From: Thermoplasmata archaeon
GTDB lineage: Archaea; Thermoplasmatota; Thermoplasmata; Thermoplasmatales; Thermoplasmataceae
Assembly (NCBI GenBank): GCA_021806345.1
Contig: JAJZXP010000423.1
Span: 1 to 6,768 of the forward strand
Length of the DNA stretch: 6,768 nt
Direction of reading: 5' to 3'
The stretch's first letter is position 1. Every line of letters begins with the position of its first letter. Under the pieces are notes generated by a model that made no database searches, was not told where the DNA came from, and worked only from the letters and a program-made list of their open reading frames with translations. Positions 1 to 6,208 of the stretch are shown here, in pieces. Made by a program: the position numbers and the translations under genes.

Positions 1-37
1 TCTCTGGATTCATATATACAGTAATAGGGTATACACG

Positions 38-45
38 TTAATAAA
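38..45 (-). promoter_or_regulatory. Possible leftward TATA box for a divergent gene
   Basis: On the minus strand these bases read TTTATTAA. The 3' end of the box is exactly 25 bases from a minus-strand ATG at 13-11, which continues ATG AAT CCA GAG to the window edge. The same 25-base spacing separates the rightward TATA box from its start codon. This fits a leaderless divergent gene, but only four codons are visible and AT-rich DNA makes such boxes by chance, so the call is weak. Confidence 0.28.
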
Positions 46-65
46 CTATTCTATCGTCGGAACCA

Positions 66-80
66 GTAACATACAGTTAC
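66..80. repeat. Short inverted repeat (possible operator)
   Basis: GTAAC and GTTAC form a perfect 5-base dyad around the spacer ATACA. It sits between the two possible divergent promoters, where an operator for a dimeric regulator could lie. The dyad is short and does not extend outward, so chance is a fair alternative. Confidence 0.22.
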
Positions 81-231
81 CAATGCAACGATGAATCTTA
101 TACACTAAGAAACTGAGGAGTTAGAATCATTAAAAGAGTCAGTAATAAAACGTGGCATTTTTCGACTAAAATTTTCCAGCTATATCTATACATATATCGA
201 TTGGAAGTACCACGAATATTACCGCAGCAAA

Positions 232-239
232 ATATTTAA
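232..239 (+). promoter_or_regulatory. TATA box of the transporter operon
   Basis: ATATTTAA lies 25 bases before the A of the start codon at 264 and follows a short purine-rich stretch (GCAGCAAA) that could serve as the BRE. Archaeal transcription usually starts about 25 bases after the box, so the transcript would begin at or within a few bases of the ATG. There is no Shine-Dalgarno-like sequence just before the ATG, as expected for a leaderless mRNA. Confidence 0.65.
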
Positions 240-263
240 TAATAACCTTTTACATTACTCACT

Positions 264-2105
264 ATGTCTAAATGGAAGACTTATTTTATATTGTTCATAG
301 CAGTTGGTGCTATGTTGACAATGAGTTTTGTCTTTGTTGGGAATTCTTTGTCTAACGGACAAAATTACAACAATGTTTCTGGGGCAAGCCCACAAGTTAG
401 TAACAACTCATCTGCGCCGTCTGGAACTTTTATTTTTGGTTCCCCTATTGATACATCGGTTGCTGACCTCAATCCACTAACTGCGACTAATAGTTTAGCT
501 ACGATCCTGGTTCAGGATATGTACGCAGATAGCTTAGGATTTCAGTGGATAAGCGGTAACATAACCCCGTGGTTAGCGTCTTCGTGGACGATAACAGACA
601 ATTCAAATGGCACGCAAACAATTGTGTTTCATCTTAATCCAAATGCAGACTGGGTCAACGGTTCTCGAGTTGTTGGAGAAATAACTTCTACCGACGTTGC
701 ATTTACATTCAATGTTATGAAGGCAAATGTCAGCCTTGATACATACGACATTTCTCCGCATATACTCTCCATTTCTACTCCAAATCTGACGACAGTTACT
801 TTTATATTATCAAGTCAGAGTGTACTTTTTTTCCAGGAGATTGCAGTTCAGACTATAATTCCATCACAATGGGCGCAATATGATTCAGGTAACCTAAGCC
901 ACATCGGGGGATATACCAATATGGGTCCTTTTGGGCAAGAGATTACTGCCGGTCCTTTTCTGCTTTCTAGTATAGGCGCTGAAGGAGCCGTTATGGTTCC
1001 CAATATGCACTTCTGGATGGGAGTCCCAAAAATAGCGCATTATGATATAGAAAAATTTACCACGACAGCGACTGCTGATCTGGCGTTAGAAAAAGGAACA
1101 ATAAACGCAGTAAATCCTGCACTGAGCGATAAAAATGCCTTGTCTTCGATTAAGAATGTCGTAACTATTGAAACACCTGAGAACTATGTTTTTTATCTCT
1201 GGTTCAATGATCACGTTGCGCCTTTCAATAATGTTCATTTTCGCATTGGGCTTTCCTACGCCTTGAATAAGACTAGAATAATGCTTAAGGATGAAGACGG
1301 TGTTGGAGCAGCCGGGCCTGCAAATATGTCAGATGGAGGACTCCCTGGAATTATGAAATCAGATTGGGCCCCAAATCTTCCATATTATGGTTACAACGTT
1401 GCCGCTGCAAAAGTCCAATTTGAAGAGGCTGGCTACCACATGGGTTCAAGTGGTTATTTTGTAAACAATACAACTGGAAAAACTGTTACATTTGAAGTTC
1501 AAGAACCATCCTCAGTTGCGGATTGGGTCGCGAGTGGAACAAGCATTGCAAATGAATTAAGAGCCGCTGGTATCGACGCTACTGTTGATGTTATCCCGAT
1601 AGGAACATGGGTCACAGACGACCTCAACACTACACACTTTACGCAATCAACATATTTTGGATACGTTCCGTCGTTTGTCAATCCTTGGGTACAATTAGAG
1701 CAAGTGTATTTCTATAAGGGTCCTTGGAACTATGAGAACCTTTCTGATCCTCAGATAAATTCCGCGATAAACAGCACCGCTTCTTCAAGTAACATTTCAG
1801 CCCTTTACCCACTTCAGCGATACCTGGCCTCTGTCTTGCCTATAGTTCCTATGTCGAATGCATACAGTCTTGTCGCATACACTTCAAACGTAAAGGGATT
1901 CTATACCAACCTTTCAATCGATAATCCAAGAAACGTCATGTCTATTTATTATCCATCATCAACAACTAATAAAACTTCCTCAACGCATATAGCGTCATCT
2001 AATTATACGCTCTATTATGAAATTGGAGGTGCAGTAGCAGCTATAGTTGTAATAGGTGCCGTAGTCGGATTAGTCATGAGGAAAGGTAAGAAGGGCGATA
2101 TTTAA
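264..2105 (+). CDS. Membrane-anchored ABC substrate-binding protein, SBP_bac_5 (peptide/oligosaccharide) family
   Basis: This is the extracellular receptor that captures substrate and delivers it to the permeases encoded downstream. Residues 1-26 are a Lys-containing head plus a hydrophobic segment (signal peptide or anchor), followed by an Asn/Ser/Gly-rich linker to about residue 55. The folded domain, about 56-565, shows family landmarks: a stretch near 122-150 with ADWVNGS and STDVAFTF, and NNVHFRIGLSYALNKTRI at 322-339. A Ser/Thr-rich stalk (about 564-580) leads to a transmembrane helix (about 586-605) and a basic tail (RKGKKGDI). It has no cysteine, hence no lipobox. I count 20 N-X-S/T sequons. 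The start fits the promoter as a leaderless ATG. Known archaeal relatives bind peptides or sugars; peptide is my preference, not proven. Confidence 0.93.
   Translation: MSKWKTYFILFIAVGAMLTMSFVFVGNSLSNGQNYNNVSGASPQVSNNSSAPSGTFIFGSPIDTSVADLNPLTATNSLATILVQDMYADSLGFQWISGNITPWLASSWTITDNSNGTQTIVFHLNPNADWVNGSRVVGEITSTDVAFTFNVMKANVSLDTYDISPHILSISTPNLTTVTFILSSQSVLFFQEIAVQTIIPSQWAQYDSGNLSHIGGYTNMGPFGQEITAGPFLLSSIGAEGAVMVPNMHFWMGVPKIAHYDIEKFTTTATADLALEKGTINAVNPALSDKNALSSIKNVVTIETPENYVFYLWFNDHVAPFNNVHFRIGLSYALNKTRIMLKDEDGVGAAGPANMSDGGLPGIMKSDWAPNLPYYGYNVAAAKVQFEEAGYHMGSSGYFVNNTTGKTVTFEVQEPSSVADWVASGTSIANELRAAGIDATVDVIPIGTWVTDDLNTTHFTQSTYFGYVPSFVNPWVQLEQVYFYKGPWNYENLSDPQINSAINSTASSSNISALYPLQRYLASVLPIVPMSNAYSLVAYTSNVKGFYTNLSIDNPRNVMSIYYPSSTTNKTSSTHIASSNYTLYYEIGGAVAAIVVIGAVVGLVMRKGKKGDI
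2098..2105 (+). promoter_or_regulatory. Possible internal TATA box before the permease genes
   Basis: ATATTTAA, the same octamer as in the main promoter, overlaps the stop codon of the binding-protein gene. A start about 25 bases downstream (near 2130) would leave a leader of about 8 bases before the permease ATG at 2138. The octamer is AT-rich and partly coding (GAT ATT TAA), so it could be coincidence. Confidence 0.35.
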
Positions 2106-2115
2106 ACTAACCCCA

Positions 2116-2122
2116 TTTTTTT
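2116..2122 (+). terminator. Oligo-T tract between binding protein and permease genes
   Basis: Seven T residues follow CCCCA, 11 bases after the stop codon of the binding-protein gene. Archaeal RNA polymerase terminates at such non-template T runs without needing a hairpin. Full or partial termination here would give more binding protein than membrane complex. A T7 run also occurs inside the binding-protein gene near 826-832, so the tract alone is not decisive. Confidence 0.4.
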
Positions 2123-2137
2123 CAGAGATGCTAATCG

Positions 2138-3124
2138 ATGATTACGTCACGATATATTGTGGTTAGAAGTATATATGCGATTGTAACTGCATTTGTAGCC
2201 ATTGTATTAAACTTCATGCTTCCAAGAATTATACCAGGAAATCCGGCCGCAGTAATTTTGTTTGCTGATTATAAATACATTCCACCAGGGAAAGTAAAAC
2301 TCCTTGAGGCACAATTTGGTCTTACAAGTCATAATCTATTCTATCAGTTTGAGCGGTATCTAATTGAATTATTTCACGGAAACCTTGGTGTTTCATTTTC
2401 ATATTATCCTGAAACGGTTCTTCAATTAATAGAATCACACTTGCCCTGGACACTTTACTTACTCGGTGTAGCTACGTTAATTTCTTCTGTGCTTGGCGTG
2501 ATAACTGGGCGATGGATTGGGTGGAGAGCCAATACGAAAGGAGAATCATTTGTTTCTTCTGTATTTGTTGGTCTTACTTCTCTTCCGTACTTTTGGCTCG
2601 CAATAATTTTCATATTGCTCTTTGCCTTCATGATTCCGATTTTTCCTCTCGCTCACTCATACTCTATATTGGTTACTCCGGGATTTAACTGGAAATTCCT
2701 ATGGAGTGTTATTTATCATAGTATATTGCCCATAATAACTCTTGTAATCACTACTTTTCCTGCGTTTGCACTAACAATGAGAAATACTATGGTTAATCAG
2801 AATAAAGAAGATTATCTCCTTATGGCAAAGGCCAAAGGACTCCATCAAAAAACTATCGAAAAGAAATATGCCGGTCGCAATGCTGTGCTTCCAGTTACCA
2901 CACATGTAGTCTTGGCCTTTGGATACATTGTTGCTGGGGCATTCTTTGTTGAAGTTGTATTTTCATACCAAGGAGTAGGCTATCTGCTCTACAAAGCGGT
3001 AACTTCTTATGACTATCCATTAGTAGACGGTATATTTCTTATGATTACATTTACAGTCATAATAGCAAATTTTATCGCAGATCTTCTATACGCTTATCTA
3101 GATCCAAGAGTGGAGTTGAAGTGA
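2138..3124 (+). CDS. dppB: ABC transporter permease, DppB/OppB type
   Basis: This is one of two membrane subunits that form the translocation channel. There are about six transmembrane helices (near residues 12-28, 103-124, 139-166, 191-212, 255-276, 296-319). The DppB-type N-terminal motif appears as LPRIIPGNPA (28-37), and the long loop between helices 1 and 2 contains GNLGVSFSY. The EAA loop that docks an ATPase is at about 225-252, with AKAKGL and NAVLP. The C-terminus has the family ending DLLYAYLDPRV. At 328 residues the length is normal and the protein looks intact. GAGATG at 2125-2130, seven bases before the ATG, is one mismatch from GAGGTG and is a plausible ribosome binding site. 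An ATG at 2128 is out of frame. Confidence 0.95.
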   Translation: MITSRYIVVRSIYAIVTAFVAIVLNFMLPRIIPGNPAAVILFADYKYIPPGKVKLLEAQFGLTSHNLFYQFERYLIELFHGNLGVSFSYYPETVLQLIESHLPWTLYLLGVATLISSVLGVITGRWIGWRANTKGESFVSSVFVGLTSLPYFWLAIIFILLFAFMIPIFPLAHSYSILVTPGFNWKFLWSVIYHSILPIITLVITTFPAFALTMRNTMVNQNKEDYLLMAKAKGLHQKTIEKKYAGRNAVLPVTTHVVLAFGYIVAGAFFVEVVFSYQGVGYLLYKAVTSYDYPLVDGIFLMITFTVIIANFIADLLYAYLDPRVELK

Positions 3125-3127
3125 TCC
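3121..3127 (+). promoter_or_regulatory. Ribosome binding site of the DppC-type gene
   Basis: GTGATCC can pair fully with GGAUCAC near the 3' end of archaeal 16S rRNA. It overlaps the TGA stop of the preceding permease gene and sits just before the ATG at 3129, which supports that start and translational coupling of the two permeases. Confidence 0.7.
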
Positions 3128-3128
3128 A

Positions 3129-4022
3129 ATGTTTAGCAACGTAAGTCCAGAATCAATTCAAAAACCAGAAGAGATCGGAATCTCTCAAAAGGAAAATATA
3201 TTACTAGAAATCTGGAGAGATCGGAAAGCAAGGTACGGTATTATAATTTTTCTTGTCTTTGTGGCAATAGCAATATATGGTCAGTTCTTTACACCTTATC
3301 CTCCAGCAGATGATAACTTTATGGCATACCTGGCCCCTAGTTTCAAGCATTTGCTAGGCACTGACTATGATGGACATGACGTGTTCAGTCAATTCATGTA
3401 TGGGACTGGAGTATCATTATATGTTGGTGCTTCTGTTGCGCTAATATCTGTACTTATTGGTACTGTCGTCGGATTAATTTCTGGATATTACGGCGGTATA
3501 ACCGATAATTTTTTGATGAGATTTGTAGATATATTGTTGATTCTACCACAATTCCCTCTTCTTGTTATTCTCTCTACTTATTTCAAACCCACCGTAACAT
3601 CAACAATAATTATACTAAGTATACTCGGTTGGCCTTTTATGTCAAGAGTCATTAGGTCTCAAATATTAACAACCAAAGAAAGACCATTTATACTTGCTGC
3701 AATCCTTTCCGGTATGAACGGTTATCAAATAATGTTCAAAGAAATATTTAAATTTGTTTTGCCACTTATTATAATTAATGCAGTTTACATATTCGTCGGT
3801 GCCATAGTGGCTCAGGCAGGCTTGGCGTTTTTTGGTCTTGGTGACCTTTCATCAATAAACTGGGGAACAATGCTTTATTATGCACAATCGGAGGATGCGG
3901 TTATATATGGCGCTTGGTGGTGGATAATTCCTCCAGGCCTAGCTATAGCTATTTTGGGAATTGCTGCCAACATTTTTGGAAACGGTATAAATGAAGTATT
4001 TTCAAAGAAGGCAGGTACATAA
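3129..4022 (+). CDS. dppC: ABC transporter permease, DppC/OppC type
   Basis: This second channel subunit pairs with the DppB-type protein. A cytoplasmic N-terminal arm of about 35 residues precedes helix 1 (about 36-54). The DppC signature follows as HLLGTDYDGHDVFSQFMYG (74-92). Further helices lie near 95-118, 132-150, 156-172, 212-236 and 264-285. The EAA loop is at about 186-212, with ILAAILSGMNG and ending FVLP. Later family motifs are LAFFGLGDL (232-240), NWGTML and WWWIIPPGLAI. The usual DPR near the C-terminus is missing; the protein ends GNGINEVFSKKAGT. Only four bases separate it from the previous gene, and its stop TAA shares one base with the next ATG (TAATG), so it is coupled on both sides. 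It contains no cysteine. Confidence 0.95.
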   Translation: MFSNVSPESIQKPEEIGISQKENILLEIWRDRKARYGIIIFLVFVAIAIYGQFFTPYPPADDNFMAYLAPSFKHLLGTDYDGHDVFSQFMYGTGVSLYVGASVALISVLIGTVVGLISGYYGGITDNFLMRFVDILLILPQFPLLVILSTYFKPTVTSTIIILSILGWPFMSRVIRSQILTTKERPFILAAILSGMNGYQIMFKEIFKFVLPLIIINAVYIFVGAIVAQAGLAFFGLGDLSSINWGTMLYYAQSEDAVIYGAWWWIIPPGLAIAILGIAANIFGNGINEVFSKKAGT

Positions 4023-5002
4023 TGAATGAGAACATTTTGAACATAAAAAGTCTAGAAACCGTATATAGAACGGACAGTGGCGGTTACGTTAAGGCACTTA
4101 GATCTCTTACGCTTGATGTTAAGAGGGGCGAAACCCTTGCTCTCGTTGGCGAGTCAGGATCTGGCAAATCTACTCTTGCTTTATCTATTTTGAGATTAAT
4201 AGAACCTCCAAATAAAATAGTTAATGGAGAAATTTTGTTTCATGGTCGCGAAGATGACTTCAACATCCTCGATTTGGACCTCGGTGCTCTACGGCGATTT
4301 CGCTGGAGAAAAGTTTCAATGGTTTTTCAGTCAGCGATGAATATTCTTAATCCCGTTTCAAGGGTAGAAGATCAATTTGAGGATACCTTTGAGGCGCACA
4401 ACGTGGATGGTGATCATGCCAGCAGAATTGATAAGTACCTAAACATGGCTGGTCTGGGTGTCAATGTGAAGCATATGTTCCCTCATGAGCTGAGTGGTGG
4501 TATGAAGCAACGTGTTAATATTGCCCTTGCTCTGTCCTGTGAACCGGAATTATTGATAGCAGACGAACCGACCACTGCGTTGGATGTGGTTGTTCAGAGA
4601 GAAATACTGTATGAGCTAAATGAACTTAAGAAAAAACTTAATCTTACTATTATCTTCATAACTCATGATCTTGGAGTGGCATCTTCTATAGCAGATAAGA
4701 TTGGAATTTTTTATGGAGGTAGAGTCGTCGAGTATGGAACCAGAGATGAAATTATAAATCGTCCGGCGCATCCATACCCCAAACTTCTCCTTTTGTCAAC
4801 TGTTACTTTGGCAACGCCCCGTTTATCAAGCCTCGCATCCCTTGCAGGTTCACCTCCGGATCTTAGCAAGCCAATATATGGATGCAGTTTCTATGATCGG
4901 TGTCCAATCCGAGAGAAAGCATGTCTTAGTTATAATCTGGATCCAATTGAAGTAAGCTCAGATCATTACGTCGAGTGCATAAAACCAGACAGGAGGGATT
5001 AA
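4022..5002 (+). CDS. dppD: ABC transporter ATP-binding protein, DppD/OppD type
   Basis: This is a cytoplasmic ATPase subunit that powers import together with the DppF-type subunit. All nucleotide-binding motifs are intact: Walker A GESGSGKST (43-51), Q-loop Gln103, signature LSGGMKQRV (157-165), Walker B LLIADEPT (177-184) with catalytic Glu182, D-loop ALD (186-188) and switch His215. The C-terminal oligopeptide-transporter (oligo_HPY) extension begins near RPAHPYP (247-253). It holds four cysteines at 288, 294, 301 and 319 (C-x5-C-x6-C-x17-C), the arrangement linked in this family to an Fe-S cluster; one further cysteine is Cys173. The start overlaps the permease stop by one base, and AGGTA at 4013-4017 is a weak ribosome binding site. 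Length (326) is normal. Confidence 0.95.
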   Translation: MNENILNIKSLETVYRTDSGGYVKALRSLTLDVKRGETLALVGESGSGKSTLALSILRLIEPPNKIVNGEILFHGREDDFNILDLDLGALRRFRWRKVSMVFQSAMNILNPVSRVEDQFEDTFEAHNVDGDHASRIDKYLNMAGLGVNVKHMFPHELSGGMKQRVNIALALSCEPELLIADEPTTALDVVVQREILYELNELKKKLNLTIIFITHDLGVASSIADKIGIFYGGRVVEYGTRDEIINRPAHPYPKLLLLSTVTLATPRLSSLASLAGSPPDLSKPIYGCSFYDRCPIREKACLSYNLDPIEVSSDHYVECIKPDRRD

Positions 5003-5016
5003 TGCGCCAACTATAG
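4991..5016 (+). promoter_or_regulatory. Strong ribosome binding site followed by a four-codon reading frame
   Basis: AGGAGGGAT, the best Shine-Dalgarno match in the window, lies at the very end of the DppD-type gene. Five bases after AGGAGG comes an ATG at 5002 that overlaps the stop (TAATG). It reads ATG CGC CAA CTA TAG, giving only Met-Arg-Gln-Leu. The ATG is in frame with the DppF-type start at 5029, but TAG, TAA and TAA intervene. It may be a coupling leader that hands ribosomes to the next gene by re-initiation, or the decayed original start of that gene. Confidence 0.5.
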
Positions 5017-5028
5017 ATAACGTAATAA

Positions 5029-6084
5029 ATGGTGAACAAGGTGTTGTTTAAAGATAAGGATGATAACCAATACTTGCCTAAATATTCCGACAGTGCGTTA
5101 ATTGAATTTAGGGGACTAACAAAGGTATTCAAAACTGGACATGTACGAAATTATGCTCTAGATAATGTGGATTTACATTTAAATCCAAAAGAATCTATGT
5201 CTATTGTAGGAGAAAGCGGGAGTGGTAAATCCACGCTTGGCCTCATTGCCGTTAGCTTATTAAAGCCAACGAAGGGCCGAGTATATTTTGAAGGAAATAA
5301 TATAAATGGCCTTGGACGTTCCGGTCTTAAGGCGTTTAGAAGAAATGTTCAAATGGTTTTTCAGGATCCATATTCTGCTTTAAATCCATTTAATACTATA
5401 TACCAGTCAGTTGTCGCCCCGATAAAGTACAACTGGCAATATTATAGTTCTCTAGTAAGAACGGATGCGGAAAGTTATAGCCCTACCAGAGCGGTACTCA
5501 GGAAAAAAGTTGCAGAAATGCTGGATCGCGTTGGTCTCTCCCCAGGAGAGAATTTTCTTGACATGTATCCACGCAAGCTTTCAGGTGGACAAAAACAGAG
5601 AGTGGTTATTGCAAGAGCTTTAATAATTAGGCCGAAACTAGTGATTGCAGACGAACCCACCTCAATGCTGGATGTTTCGATAAGTGCACAGGTTCTAAAT
5701 TTATTATCGGATTTAAAAAACGAACTTGGTTTTTCTATTATATATATTTCTCATGAGATCGCAACGGCCAGATATATTTCAGACAAAATGGCAGTATTTA
5801 ACTTGGGTAGGGTGGTTGAGTACGGACCTTCAGATGAAATAGCTTTTCATCCGAAGCATCCGTATACTGATATTCTTATAAGATCAATGATGGAAGTTGG
5901 ACGTGAAATTGTTAGTGAGCCACCCCAAAAAATCAATTATAATGTGTACAATGGGGGTATTAAGGGCTGCACGTTTGCTCATTCCTGCCCATTCAAGAGG
6001 GACGTTTGCGTTCAAAAAAGTCCGGAATTGGAAGACACCGGTAACGGTCATTTTGTCGCCTGTTTCTATCCGCTTAGTAAATGA
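5029..6084 (+). CDS. dppF: ABC transporter ATP-binding protein, DppF/OppF type
   Basis: This second ATPase pairs with the DppD-type subunit. Motifs are intact: Walker A GESGSGKST (61-69), Q-loop Gln112, signature LSGGQKQRV (184-192), Walker B LVIADEPT (204-211) with Glu209, D-loop MLD (213-215) and switch His242. The C-terminal extension contains KHPYTD (276-281) and the only four cysteines of the protein, at 314, 320, 327 and 345, spaced C-x5-C-x6-C-x17-C exactly as in its partner. The stretch from Q-loop to signature is about 15-18 residues longer than in the neighbouring ATPase, with the extra sequence near 133-155 (Tyr-rich). The start is uncertain. ATG 5029 has no ribosome binding site, while GTG 5041 has GGTGA at 5031-5035 before it. 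ABC homology begins only near residue 23, so either start is acceptable. Confidence 0.93.
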   Translation: MVNKVLFKDKDDNQYLPKYSDSALIEFRGLTKVFKTGHVRNYALDNVDLHLNPKESMSIVGESGSGKSTLGLIAVSLLKPTKGRVYFEGNNINGLGRSGLKAFRRNVQMVFQDPYSALNPFNTIYQSVVAPIKYNWQYYSSLVRTDAESYSPTRAVLRKKVAEMLDRVGLSPGENFLDMYPRKLSGGQKQRVVIARALIIRPKLVIADEPTSMLDVSISAQVLNLLSDLKNELGFSIIYISHEIATARYISDKMAVFNLGRVVEYGPSDEIAFHPKHPYTDILIRSMMEVGREIVSEPPQKINYNVYNGGIKGCTFAHSCPFKRDVCVQKSPELEDTGNGHFVACFYPLSK

Positions 6085-6145
6085 AATAGGGATGTGACTC
6101 TATAGGTTTACGGCTTTCATTATAGCGCACCGAGGAATATATACG

Positions 6146-6161
6146 ACTTCCCAATGGAAGT
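6146..6161. repeat. Short inverted repeat with four-base loop
   Basis: ACTTCC and GGAAGT form a perfect 6-base dyad around CAAT, about 60 bases after the last operon gene. Transcribed, it would fold as a small hairpin. It could belong to the 3' untranslated region, a lost mobile-element end or a regulatory site; nothing in the sequence decides which. Confidence 0.4.
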
Positions 6162-6208
6162 TTGGTTTCGGAAAGTCATATGACAGAAAACGTCCCGTAA
6201 GTTTTGAT

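Larger units (their letters stand above)
14..263. other. Non-coding control region upstream of the transporter operon
   Basis: This 250-base AT-rich stretch shows no gene that I can support. It holds the TATA-like box of the rightward operon at 232-239, a possible leftward promoter at 38-45, a 5-5-5 inverted repeat at 66-80, and two copies of TATATC twelve bases apart (181-186 and 193-198). One frame stays open from 109 to 297, but it has no usable start codon and runs into the binding-protein gene. The two possible promoters facing away from each other suggest a shared divergent control region. Confidence 0.6.

Noticed and set aside
109..297. Open frame reading EELESLKESVIKRG and onward across the control region
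   Set aside because: It looks protein-like at first, but a stop precedes it at 106-108 and it has no start codon. It also crosses the operon promoter and runs into the binding-protein gene in another frame. It could be a trace of a decayed gene, but nothing supports that.
1499..1681. Minus-strand open frame of 60 codons inside the binding-protein gene
   Set aside because: It lies wholly inside a well-supported gene, has no promoter or family resemblance, and is a shadow frame.
5014..5028. TAG at 5014 read as pyrrolysine to extend the DppF-type protein
   Set aside because: Two TAA codons follow in the same frame at 5023 and 5026, so read-through of TAG would still not reach the ATPase.
4926..5132. 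Minus-strand open frame across the junction of the two ATPase genes
   Set aside because: Its translation is low in recognisable features and it overlaps two strongly supported genes and their junction signals.
5897..6097. Plus-strand 66-codon frame at the end of the DppF-type gene
   Set aside because: The overlapping frame encodes the conserved cysteine motif of the ATPase; this one is an out-of-frame reading of it.
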